Below, one piece after another: positions 53,335 through 63,118 of a DNA stretch of 64,000 nucleotides. The notes beneath the pieces were generated by a model, which had not been told where the DNA came from, did no database searches, and saw only the letters and a list, made by a program, of their open reading frames with translations. The translations under genes were made by a program, and so were the position numbers. Positions within the stretch are counted from its first letter, which is position 1. The number at the start of each line of letters is the position of its first letter. Origin of the DNA: Conchocele bisecta (lineage: Eukaryota > Mollusca > Bivalvia > Lucinida > Thyasiridae); the NCBI GenBank assembly GCA_029237695.1, contig CM055265.1, positions 80,594,447 to 80,658,446 of the forward strand. Direction: 5' to 3'.

Positions 53335-53830
53335 AATAAACAATTACTGATCAACCAACCTCTTATATAATGTAATTAGCAAATTCTTACCAAAATTCTT
53401 AGAAAATTCTTAGCAAATTCTTAGCAATTTCTGAACAACCAACCAACCTCTTATATAAAGCAAATGCTTAGCAAAATTCTTAGCAAAATTCTTAGAAAAT
53501 TCTTAGCAATTTCTGAACAACCAACCAACCTCTTATATAAAGCAAATGCTTAGCAAATTCTTAGCAAAATTCTTAGCAAATTCTTAGCAAAATTCTTAGC
53601 AAAATTTTTAGCAAATTCTTAGCAACCAACCTCTTATATAAAGCAAATTCTTAGCAAAATTCTTAGCAAAATTCTTAGCAAATTCTTAGCAAAATTCTTA
53701 GCAAAATTCTTAGCAATTTCTGAACAACCAACCAACCTCTTATATAAAGCAAATGCTTAGCAAAATTCTTAGCAAATTCTTATCAAATTCTGAACAATTA
53801 CTGATCAACCAACCAACATATTTTTTTTTT
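53335..53830. repeat. Second AT-rich TATATAA array
   Basis: Same units as 50700-51510, five copies of CCAACCTCTTATATAAAGC or its variant. Lies between cassette gene 4 and the integrase, so the two arrays bracket the four-gene cassette in direct orientation. Confidence 0.92.
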
Positions 53831-53886
53831 TATATGACGAGTGCGTGTTGGAGATTGTCCGATATATTATAATACTTCGCATTACG

Positions 53887-54898
53887 ATGAACACGCGCGA
53901 ACTTGATACCAAACTAACGCGCAAGCTGGCGAATACGTACTATAGCCCACGCGGCTACTGGAAGGGACTCGCGGCCATCAAGAACCTCGCGGCAGCGACC
54001 AAGGTTTCAGAAAACGCCACCAAGGAATGGCTCAAGAAGCAGGCCATCTGGCAGATATATTTACCCGCGCCTCACAATATTCCGCGCCCGAAATTCGACG
54101 TGCCGGTGCCGAACCAAGTTCACCAAGCGGATCTCCTGTTTCTCCCTCACGATCGCGTCGGTCGCAAGACGTACAAGTACGCGCTGACAATCGTTGACGT
54201 AGCGAGTCGTTATAAGGGGGCTGAGCCGTTGGTCACTAAAGAGTCTAAGGAGGTGGCCGAGGCTCTTTCCCGAATATATAAGAGGAGTCCTCTCAATTGG
54301 CCAAATCTTCTCCAGGTCGATCCCGGCCGCGAGTTCATGGGCGCGGTCTCTCATCTATTGTCTAAACACAAAGTTTCAATCAGACGCGGCTGCGTCAACA
54401 TCCACCGGGACCAGGGGATCGTGGAACGCTTCAATCGAACCCTGGCTGAGAGACTGTTCGGACACCAATACGCTAAAGAACTTGTAGACCCTCATTCGCG
54501 ATCGACCGAGTGGGTGGCCAGACTGCCCGCCGTGGTCTCCGCACTGAACGGAGAGGTGACCAGATTGATAGGTAAGAAGCCCGTAGATGCTATCAAGTTT
54601 AAAAGGGTGACGAGCAAGCCCTCCGCCGTCTCGCGCGGGCGACCCGTTGGTTTAGAGGAGCAACGGCTTCCATTCGGATATTGACGTCCGCTACCTCTAT
54701 CAACCGGGAGAGCTCGAAGGTGGCAGCCGCCGCGCGACTGATCCCGTGTGGTCTCTCAATGTATATCATCTAGATCGATCTATTACCAAACCCGATGAGC
54801 CCGTGCTCTACTATTTGGATGATGGGCCGTCTCGAGGGTTTGTTCGCGAAGAACTTCTCATGGTGCCTTCTGACACCCAGCTACCCCCGGATCGTTAG
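53887..54898 (+). pseudogene. INT: Polinton integrase (retroviral-type, DD35E), one frameshift
   Basis: Start chosen at MNTRELDTKLTRKL. The N-terminal segment NTYYSPRGYWKGLAAIKNLA is typical of the family. Catalytic residues D82 (VHQADLLFLP), D145 (LLQVDPGREF) and E180 (DQGIVERFNRTLAERLF), with 35 between the last two. After RLP near 54675 the frame slips and the C-terminal SH3/chromo-like part follows in the next frame (DVRYLYQPGELEGG, LNVYHLDRS, PSRGFVREELLMV) to TAG at 54898. Catalyses strand transfer into the host genome. Catalytic core intact; C-terminal domain separated by the shift. Confidence 0.93.
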
Positions 54899-57800
54899 AG
54901 AGGTTCCGTATGTATTCCGTCCGATAACACGCGTCTTTTATCGTAGTACGCCGAGAGTCCTAATTTTCGTTGACTGTACGTTTTCATAACGCCGTCTTTC
55001 ATTTTAAATCCTCTATTTTGCGCTACATCTATAATGTGTTTTCCATCTTCTGTAGTTTCGCTCAGTACTCGTTTTTATTTGTCCCAATTTAAATCGTTAG
55101 TTCTCTTGGACATTCCTTTCGCGGAGTTTTTATTAATTGAGTTAATTTTTTCTACGAAATAACATTTACTAGATAACGCTATCGCCCTATCTCCGCTAAA
55201 TTCCATTTTGAAAAGTCCTGGTTCTCTATTACTCCATTTATCCCAAGCCAACCATTTCTTTTTTTCTTTTTCAAACTCGTCTAGTAAGTTAGGTCTAATC
55301 AATTCCTGTATCGTTTTTCCACTAACTCCTATATACATACTATCCGTGTCCATCTGTATTAATTCGAAGTCTTCCCTTTTTACATATTTGTCTAGAAATT
55401 CGTAGTAAAATTCCAACATTCTCAATTTAGCGTGTTGATAAACCGCTATTCCGCAGTGGAAGGGTCTCTTTACCGCGCACCTGGGTTTTCGGGAAGATAT
55501 TTCGTACGCATCTCCTATCTCTTCCAAATCGTCAAAATACGCGGATCTTAATGCTTTGTCAACACAGGTTTCGTCTCGCGTATATGTCGTATTTAAATGT
55601 CTCTCCGTTGCCTCTATCATTTTTCCGCAACACAAGTTTCCTAATAATTTCATTATATCCGCCACCGGTTTCTTATTCGGTTCTACATCCCCCGTTCGTC
55701 TTGCGGCTGTAACTTCTTTAGCGAACCATTCGAAGGGTTTACCACTAATATAATCTATAACACGATGAACTCCCGTTATTTCTAGGCCGTGTTTTAAATA
55801 CCATTTCAACAGTGGCGCGTACAGCAATACTTTAGTGGCCGACATAGATCCCACCAATTTTCTTCCGTTTCCTCTAGTTCGGCCAGTATCTGTTAAATAG
55901 TTTAACATGTGCGCGGGAACTTCATCAACCTCTACTTCTCTGTTTATAAAAAGTGGAGACATTTCGGAAAACTTATCTTTTAAGTCGTGTGGAACTTCTA
56001 TATCCACCTCCGCAAACCCAAACCAGTCTCCGGATAAAACCCTTTTACTAAACTTTTTAATAAGTTTAGGGTTATGTGGGTTATCTATATGATGTATAGT
56101 TTCTTTTCCGCACGGCATCTCTTTACTTAACGTAGATAAATATAACGCGTTCGCGTCGTACCCCAAAACAGCCTCGCAAGGTTTGGAACCCACTCTAATA
56201 TTTGAAACACCGGCTTCCGCATATCGCGTAAATACTATCGATGGACCACCAACTAGAGCGTCTTTCATCATTTTGTATGTTTCTTCTTTCGGCGCGCATA
56301 GAGCATCCTCCGGTATAATCGTCTTCGAAGATTTTTGTTCTTTAATGGTTCCTCTCAATAAATATTGTATAGCCATACCCGGTAGTGTTACCGCGTCTTT
56401 GAAGATATCTACACCCCTGTGTTTATAAAATTCACACACAACATTTTCCCCACAGCTTCTAGGAACGGTGCTACATCTAAATCGTTATAATATTTCAACC
56501 AATCTCTGAAAGTTTTCATATTATTTTCTTCGAAAATTCTACGACATTTACTTAATTAACTGTTTCGTCTAGTAACATTTTCCCAGATAGTTTGGAATAC
56601 CAATTCTCTATATCCGGTAGTCCCGGGTAATCCAGCTTGTCTGTAGAATCGAACCACTCGTAAGGAAAGAAAGATTTCTGTCCTTTGCATTCGTAGGCTT
56701 TTATCCAACTATCGTAACTTACACCGGGTCCTAGATAAAGTATTACATCAAGAAATCTAAACTCCGGAGTAAATAGAAATATTGTCGCGCTCGCCCGCCC
56801 TTTTTCCAAACATTACTTTCTTCGTTGTTGATGACAGTTCGCCTACTAAATATTTCTTTATTAAGTTTATATCGTACTTACTGCTGTTAAAACCTATAAC
56901 CGGTACTTGATCTATCCACTGTTTGATCTGGGCGATTTGTTTTTCGCGTAAATATTCCGTATTAAATTCGTATCTCGACCATACTTCTTCTCTTATAGCT
57001 TTTCCCCTGACTTTCAAATCTTCTGCGAATTTTTCTATAAGTTTTGCGGGATCTTTATCGCAAATATGAGTTACCGTTCCTGATAAATTATCTCCTATAC
57101 TAACGCTTACCGGAACGTGCTCAGCTTCGTACACTAAACTATTACCGGTAGTTTCAACTTCTGGCTGGAGATACGCCTCAAAATCGTATACTATCTGATA
57201 TGGATAAAGAGTAGTGTCGCAACCGATCTTTATATCTTTACCCGTTCTTTGAAATTCGCATTCCCACATAACTACTAGGTTGAATTCTTTGCTTTTTCTA
57301 ATAACTTTATCTCTTCTCATTGTGGATGCGCGTTCTTCTTTTTTATGCTTTGCATGAATCTCACACCCGTGCCAGTAACAGCCATGATATTGATATACGG
57401 TATTGGTTTCTGGACAGTATCCATCTACCGGAGCTCCTAAAATCCATCTTTCACCTCCGTGTCCACACTGTTCGTGGTGAATGTGAATTCCCTCCCACTT
57501 TTCCACAGAGTACATCCAATCGATCGCGCCATAACTGTTAGAACCTTTTGGGTAGAACGCTTTCTCGAACGACGAACGCGGGCGCTCTAAATAATTACCA
57601 TCGCATATTACTTTTGTCTCACCTCTCATACATGTTGGTCCGTGTCTCTTCATATTACTCGCTTTCGTGAATTTCTGTTTGCAATTATTGCAGGCGTAAA
57701 TTTTAGATAGGTTTTTAAGGTTTTTTATCAGAAATGCGTGATTATTAAACAGTCCTATTGTCATTGGTTTATTACCTATCGCATCATAGTGCGCTGGTAC

Positions 57801-58406
57801 CTTTTTCAACCACCATACGCCACATTCGGTGGGTTGATATACTTCTATACTGATTTTAAAAAACTCTTCAATCTTTTTCAGATCGAAAAAAGGAATTGGT
57901 GAAACCACCTTACTACCGAAATATTGCTTACTAAGTTCTTTCGCTTTTTCCGTACATCTGTCGGGTCTGATCTTTTTATCAAGGTGCATAGCTAAACACC
58001 TGAACAGACAAAGGTCGTCATTATACTTATCTAAAGAATACATACCTTTTCTATTCCTCAACCATTCTAGAAGTTCTCCTCCCGCCGCTTCTTTGGATTG
58101 TAGTCCCAAATATATTACCCTACTACCCTGTATTAACTTTACAAAAACCTCTACCCATCTTACAAACTTCCACTTTGTATTCGGTCTGTCTATTTTATCG
58201 GACATTATTCGTGTTTGCTCCTTATCTGACAGCCATTTTTTAACGGTTTTCATTGATGATAGTGGTTCGCTACCACCGAGATTTTTGTGAAATATTATAG
58301 TTTTAGGTTTTCCATTTTTAGTTTCCTCCATATGTTCTAGCTTGTAAGAATATGAATATCTCAAATAAAAATTTGTTGTTAGATACGGAGCGATTTTATC
58401 GGACAT
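54895..58406 (-). pseudogene. POLB: Polinton protein-primed DNA polymerase B, frameshifted
   Basis: Reads leftward. First part (to about 56790): OTU-like Cys133/His223, a zinc-finger-like CNNCKQKF...RHGPTC, YQYHGCYWHGC, Exo I VYDFEAYL and Exo II VIGFNSSKYDINLI. Middle part: FRFLDVILYLGPGVSYDSWI KAYEC and KSFFPYEWFDSTDKL. Palm part: motif A GYDANALYLS, motif B region KLLGNLCCGKMIE (canonical NSxYG not kept), motif C IQMDTDSMYIG, thumb FKMEFSGDRAIALSSKCYF. An in-frame TAA at 55075-55077 precedes a conserved tail (QRKLGLSAYYDKRRVLSDGI HTEPL) ending at 54895. Frame slips near 56790, 56550 and 56440. It would replicate the element with protein priming; as read it is not translatable. Confidence 0.93.
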
Positions 58407-58846
58407 GCGTTCAGACTCGTTGATGTCAATGTACGAAAGGATAATGCAACTACCCGTCTTCCCTTTTCTACCTTTTCCAATGTTTCATCGTGAGCCCCCA
58501 ATATTTCTTCACCTTTTTCCACTATCGCGCTAACGATAGATTTTTTCTTATTATTTGGGTTGCCTGTGTATCTAATTTGGGACAAATTATTTGTGCTTGA
58601 AGGTTTGATTACACTAGCCCTTAACCCCGCAATACTTTCTTTTTGAATTCTGTTACCAACTTCCTCCGCTTTGGATATATCATTAAAGGCTCCTCGTTTG
58701 TGGGCGCGGGTAAACCGCTTCATAAACGCCTCATTCTTTGTGGAATTTATAAGATTTGTCAACCCCCTAACTCTCAACCGTTTACTATAAGTAATCCCTA
58801 GAGATTCGGCTTCTCTTCTCAAACTTTCTAGTTCTGGCGTTATCAT
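58379..58846 (-). pseudogene. Probable N-terminal extension of the polymerase gene, or separate basic protein
   Basis: From ATG (MITPELESLRREAESLGITY SKRLRVRGLTNLI) a basic helical protein with SIVSAIVEKGEEILGAHDET LEKVEKGRR. At about 58440 the next frame reads YIDINESERMSDK and runs directly into the polymerase frame. The most economical reading is therefore one gene with a 1-nt shift. SLRREAESLGI resembles SAP/LEM-like basic helices but no family is certain. Confidence 0.55.
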
Positions 58847-58973
58847 ATTTGTCTGTAATATACTTTTGTATAACCTATGAGATTTATCTGTTCAATTGGA
58901 CATGAATAATTTACACATGATGTTTTTTCATGTCAAATTAAACATAAACATATACATATATATACCAAAAAAA

Positions 58974-59282
58974 ATGGAGTGTGCTACTTGTTGTAAGACT
59001 TTTGCTTGTAAAGACTATCTACGAAGACATATATCGAGACGTAGAAAGTTTCCTTGTGTCGCCCCGCAATTTCAATGCCCCAGATGCCCTTGTAAGTTCG
59101 TTAGTGCCCAAACTCTTTGTAGACATAAGCAACTACGCTGCCCTGTGGCTAAAGGTGAACGCGGTAGACTAGAGCTGGTAGAATTAGTTGCTGATCTGCG
59201 AAATAAATTAGCTATAGTGGAGGAGGAAAATGCCGTGTTGAAAAATAAATATGACAACGACACGAAAACAAATCCGTTTTAG
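58974..59282 (+). CDS. Zinc-finger protein ending inside the right TIR
   Basis: Start chosen at ATGGAGTGTGC (MECATCCKTFACKDYLRRHI) rather than an upstream in-frame ATG with a low-complexity leader. Two fingers: CATCCKTFACKDYLRRHIS and CPRCPCKFVSAQTLCRHKQL RC (C-X2-C-X12-H-X4-C). Then a helical heptad segment (VADLRNKLAIVEEENAVLKN KYDND) to TAG. The last 25 codons are within the TIR, so the left TIR holds an orphan mirror of them. Likely a DNA-binding regulator or terminal-protein partner; this is inference. Confidence 0.78.
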   Translation: MECATCCKTFACKDYLRRHISRRRKFPCVAPQFQCPRCPCKFVSAQTLCRHKQLRCPVAKGERGRLELVELVADLRNKLAIVEEENAVLKNKYDNDTKTNPF

Positions 59283-59474
59283 TACTATAGTTTTATCTGT
59301 TCAATTGGGGAAAACGTGATGTATTTCTGACACCAATTGTCACGTTTTTTGTGTTGGTGACCAGTTTGTGCTATTGGACGAAACGGTGTTTTATCGGGGG
59401 TGGTGGTGGTAGTATATAGGGGTGAAAATGATACCACCGTTAGGTGGTATCATTTTGACTCCCTATATACTACT
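59207..59474. repeat. Polinton right terminal inverted repeat
   Basis: Complement of 41638-41905. Outer tip ...TCCCTATATACTACT is followed by AAATC. Confidence 0.95.
59409..59474. repeat. Terminal hairpin of right TIR
   Basis: GGTAGTATATAGGGGTGAAA ATGATACCACC pairs with GGTGGTATCATTTTGACTCC CTATATACTACT across GTTA. Mirror of the left tip. Confidence 0.88.
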
Positions 59475-59685
59475 AAATCTATTGTTAGCCCCCATGTTAA
59501 ATTCCGATAGGATATTTTTTTTTTTCGCAATAAAATCAATATTTGATGGAAATTCATCAAATAATTTTTTGGGGAGGGTGACTTTTTTGTTATTGATGAA
59601 AAAATACTTACATTTAAATATTTTTTAGATTTAATGTGTGTAACAGATAAAAGTTTGTTGGCAGCACAACGTGGACCAGACAGTA
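59475..59685. mobile_element. MITE family A, right half
   Basis: AAATCTATTGTTAGCCCCCA TGTTAAATTCC to GTGGACCAGACAGTA. Corresponds to the other arm of the 10623-11071 copy. The junction with the left half corresponds to AAATCGATTTTAACCCCCAT in that copy. Confidence 0.88.
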
Positions 59686-59829
59686 GTGATCACAATGATG
59701 TCCATGGAGCTGTCTGAAGTTGTACTACTCACTGACAATGTCTTGGCAGACTGACTGTATGGGCCATAGCCAACTGTGTTCTAAATCTGTCTATTAAGTT
59801 GCTAACAAACATGCTGTCGATGTCTATAG

Positions 59830-59946
59830 GAGGGCCTGAGTTTCGTGACCTCGGAGTTCAAAGACCAGTTGCTGTACACGTCGCCAGACGGTTCCCAGCA
59901 GTCACGCATCACCTCCTGGACCGGGATACGGTACATGTTGTCTGAG
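59830..59946 (+). CDS. DNHD1: Dynein heavy chain (probable DNHD1), exon O: C-terminal domain
   Basis: Acceptor CTATAG|GAGGGC, donor TCTGAG|GTAACC, 39 codons. RITSWTGIRYMLSE fits the canonical VPYxALRYLTGE segment. First host exon after the Polinton and in phase 0 with exon N, so the insertion leaves the coding frame of the host gene intact. Confidence 0.85.
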
Positions 59947-60214
59947 GTAACCAGCATCGCACATATTAATATTGGTTCTCATATTATTCTAACCATCAAC
60001 CACAGGTAACGGAAAAAATAATAGGATAGTATCTTTTAGTAGAATAGTCAGAAGCACAGTGAAACAAATGTGTTAAAATGATGGAAATCATTATCTTACT
60101 ATACAATTTTACATTAGCTATTTGTAAAAAAAAAGACGCCATTTACTGTCACAGTGCCATTATCCGGGTGTAATGTGCTTGTGATATACAACTAGTTTTG
60201 TTATCCCATCAAAA

Positions 60215-60565
60215 GTGGTCAAATTGACGACCGTCGAAAATACTAATATTTTAGTAATTTCCAATAACCTCCGAAGGGAAGCACATTTAATACACATTGT
60301 TTTAAAGTTACGCTTTTTATTAAATTTTGTCGGTCTCTCGGAGCATTGTCACCAGTATATTTACATCTGCTGGACAGATCCATCTATCAAGAATGAAATT
60401 GAAGCTGGAAAGCTCCATGTGCCCAATATTTGTGAATAATTCGGCAAATTACCTGGTACTTTTTAATACAATTTAGCTGTCATTATTACAGCAAAATTAG
60501 TGTAATATTATGTCTTTAATAGAAATAGCCATACAGAGTTGTTGATATCAACGACTTTTTTGACT
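60215..60565. other. Intron, nothing recognised
   Basis: AT-rich with an open frame (VKLTTVENTNILVISNNLRR) that resembles no family. No splice context in register with the dynein exons. Confidence 0.45.
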
Positions 60566-60775
60566 TTGCAGAGCTCCAGTTAAGATGCGTAATTTGACCA
60601 AATATTCGACGTATTTTTCTTAGTTCTTCACCAAAAATGGCAAGTTGGGAGTTCTTTAGAATCGTCTCAATGAGACGATTCTAAAGAACTCCCAACTTGC
60701 CATTTTTGGTGAAGAAATAACAAAATTCTCCCCAAAGTTGATCAAATTAAGCACCTTAACTGGAGCTCTGTTTTT
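60566..60775. mobile_element. Palindromic MITE (CAGAGCTCCAGTTAAG ends)
   Basis: GCAGAGCTCCAGTTAAGATG to CACCTTAACTGGAGCTCTG. The inner hairpin TTCTTTAGAATCGTCTCAAT GAGACGATTCTAAAGAA is perfect. Confidence 0.88.
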
Positions 60776-60919
60776 GTGGAGAAGATACAATAGAAATACT
60801 AGTGCATGGACATTTTTCACTGGGTAAGCGGCAACATGATTCTCTTTATAACAATGCAACATCAATTGGTATATCCCCACCCCCTGCCATATAATGACGC
60901 CACTAAGCCTACCCCACAG

Positions 60920-61031
60920 GTGGTGTATGGGAGCTACTCGACAGACGTGTACGACCAGCAGAGCCTGAGTGCGATGGTCGACTACTGGGTATCGCCCACC
61001 GCTGTGAAGAGGGACTTTGAGGTGGCCAGGC
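60920..61031 (+). CDS. DNHD1: Dynein heavy chain (probable DNHD1), exon P: C-terminal domain
   Basis: Acceptor CCCCACAG|GTGGTG, donor AGGC|GTAAGT, phase 1. VVYGSYSTDVYDQQSLSAMV DYWVSP follows the canonical xxYGGRVTDxxDRRxLxxxLxxF pattern. The Gly-Gly-Arg is reduced to Gly-Ser-Tyr. Confidence 0.92.
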
Positions 61032-61084
61032 GTAAGTTTGTTGTGTCTCGAATTCTGTCCTACAGCAAATGTCGCAAACGTTTT

Positions 61085-61430
61085 TGTATGTTAGTAACCC
61101 ATTGACCCGGTCTAAAATGACCTCAGCTGTTGACAGGCCGTTAAACACCATTAAATAAATCTTCCGGGAGGATACGAAGGTATACATATCTTATTGATGA
61201 ATCTAAGGAGTCCAACCTCAGCGGTGAATCTGATTGAGATTCATATCTGATGCTAATTTGTTTTGTGTGGTAATGGTGCCTGGCATCGGATGAGGACACC
61301 GCAAAGCTGAAAGTTTATTGTAGTTTCAGTGCTGAATGTGTGGTACTCCCCACCACACTTCCCCATACAGGTGCATTCCTGTCTGTATATGACCTAGCTG
61401 TTGAACAGATGTAAAACACAAATCAATCGG
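61085..61430. repeat. SINE-like 3' end and diverged repeat
   Basis: CCATTGACCCGGTCTAAAAT GACCTCAGCTG...GGCCGTTAAACACCATTAAA is the 3' end of the family at 16186. 61250-61400 resembles 26890-27080 (GGTGCCTGGCATC, CTGAATG, CCCATACAGGTGCATTCCTG). Confidence 0.65.
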
Positions 61431-61437
61431 GCAATAA

Positions 61438-61645
61438 TCTGTGGCTGTGACTGGAGAAATGTGATGACCAAGTGTAGATTCAGATCAGCCTGTGTATTCG
61501 CAGTCTGATCAGGATCTGCACTGTGCACCATTCCATCAATGGAACACCCAACATGCTTCCAACAAGCTATATAGATCATGATCAGGCTACAGGGGTGTAC
61601 TATTTTATCAAATGTCATAAGCCCCATTTCTATAGTCACAGTCAC
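61438..61645. repeat. Palindromic dispersed repeat (GTGGCTGTGACTGGA ends)
   Basis: Copy of 20060-20300, ending CCCATTTCTATAGTCACAG. The last bases are 25 bp upstream of the exon Q acceptor. Confidence 0.75.
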
Positions 61646-61670
61646 ATAATTATCATAATTCTGTTGCCAG

Positions 61671-61801
61671 TGAAGTACCGCCACCCCGCGGCCTTCTTCA
61701 ACCAGAATGTTCGCCTGAACACCCTGATCCAGGCCCTGGAGAACACCAACTACCACTTCCTTGACGTGCCTGAGGGCTGCCATTTACACCCCAATGTCGA
61801 G
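61671..61801 (+). CDS. DNHD1: Dynein heavy chain (probable DNHD1), exon Q: C-terminal domain
   Basis: Acceptor TTGCCAG|TGAAGT, donor GTCGAG|GTATGT. Phase 1 from exon P gives LKYRHPAAFF. Contains LIQALENTNYHFLDVPEGCH LHPNVE, parallel to the canonical segment ending xFGxHPNAE. No later exon is recognised in the remaining 2.2 kb, so the 3' end of the gene lies beyond the window. Confidence 0.88.
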
Positions 61802-62217
61802 GTATGTATGCCCCTACCAGGGCCTGCAAATTATAACACCAGGGAAGTATGCCCGAACCAGGGCCCGCCATTTTAACATCAGGGCCCATGATTATAATGC
61901 CAGGGATATATGCTTAATACTGCTTGATATTGATTGCATTGCATTGCATTGATTGTTTGAGATTGTACTCAGTCTTGGCCAATCATACTGCTTGGTTTCG
62001 AGTATAAAGTTCGAGAATTTTCTCAGAAAGTTTTTATAATAACGGGCCCTGGTGTTTGAGCCGACACCCACCATGACAAAAACAACTTATTGACTTTGTA
62101 CCCAGAGTAACTGCTGATCATTTAGGCATCAGAAATGTTTCCCCAACTCGGTAGCGAACGATTTTGGACCTGTTTTGTGTATGTGGGCTAATATGTGACT
62201 ACACTGGTTACATACTT
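61802..62217. other. Intron, minor tandem repeats, no gene
   Basis: 61815-61905 carries a 34-bp unit (GGGCCNGCNATTATAACNCCAGG-type) in about three degenerate copies. The rest shows nothing. Confidence 0.5.
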
Positions 62218-62425
62218 AACCCTTACAACGCTGAATTAATTATTGCCGTCTGCTATTTATTTTTCATTTTTCTCATCAAAACCATGTTTTGCCAACATTT
62301 TAGAATAATTTCCAATGGAAATTATTCTAAAATGTTGTCAAACCATGTTATTATTGACAAAAAAGACAAAACGTAAATCAACAGCAGACGACAAATTATG
62401 TTTGCCGCATTCTAAGGGTTAATAA
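62218..62425. mobile_element. Palindromic MITE, TAACCCTTA family
   Basis: TTAACCCTTACAACGCTGAA to GCATTCTAAGGGTTAAT. Hairpin AATAATTTCCAATGGAAATT ATT. Confidence 0.9.
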
Positions 62426-62521
62426 TAAGCAACTTTTTGTTGTGACGGGATACATTTAATATTAATGTTACATGCTACTCATGATAATTACATGTATAAT
62501 GCACCATGTAACTTAGTTGAC

Positions 62522-62768
62522 TTAACTCTTTGCATGCTGGGAAATTTGTGGGCTATAAATAGTTCAAAAATAGCAGATGACAATTCATTATATTTTCTTT
62601 TAATTCTCCTTTATATAAATGTCATGAATACGTCTTGGAATTTCATTAGAATTGTGTCCGGAGGACACAATTCTAATGAAATTTCAAGACATATTTACAG
62701 GGAGAAATAAAACATATACTCTTAATTCGTTTGGCAGATATTTCCGCCGCTAGCATGCAAAGAGTTAA
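62522..62768. mobile_element. Palindromic MITE, AACTCTTTGCATGC family
   Basis: Full copy with ACTCTTTGCATGCTGGGAAA to GCTAGCATGCAAAGAGTTA and CCGGAGGACACAATTCTAAT centre. Confidence 0.92.
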
Positions 62769-63118
62769 TAACGTTCCTGGTAGTTTGGTCACACTTGAAT
62801 AGATTAGTGAAAATTGTCTCATTAGTGAACCTTGACTAATCAAATATTTACTTTTACTGACATTGTTAACCTGTTAAAGCAAGTTTATTGTATACTGTAT
62901 TCATCGTTTTCGATATCTGTGCTATATTTAATGCCATCCTGACAATTTTGAAAATACTGCATAAAAAATCAAAATTCTGTGTGTAAAAATGCTTGTGTGC
63001 GCACAAAATTATGTGAACCATTCATAAATAGCCAAGGTATTCTGCTCAAAACTGAATCGTTTTATGGCATTTCTAGCGGTGTTACAATGTGGTGATTAAT
63101 TAAAAAAAAGTGTTAATT
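62769..63118. other. Intron, nothing recognised
   Basis: AT-rich, no repeat or exon seen. Confidence 0.5.

Larger units (their letters stand above)
41638..59474. mobile_element. Polinton/Maverick element, complete from TIR to TIR, ~17.8 kb
   Basis: Self-synthesising DNA transposon or integrated virus of the Polinton type. Seen: 268-bp TIRs beginning AGTAGTATATAGGG; a 5-bp flanking direct repeat AAATC (41633-41637, 59475-59479; Polintons usually make 6 bp); protein-primed DNA polymerase B; DD35E integrase; double jelly-roll capsid protein; A32-type packaging ATPase; and about eight further genes with viral-style overlaps. Most genes carry 1-nt frameshifts. No adenain-like protease was recognised. 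It lies in the host intron between exons N and O (40915-59829), so it should be spliced out of host transcripts. Confidence 0.95.

Noticed and set aside
41638..59474. Bacterial contamination or a prokaryotic mobile element (suggested by overlapping genes)
   Set aside because: Gene content is Polinton-specific, the flanks are a host MITE and intron, and the junctions carry a target duplication.
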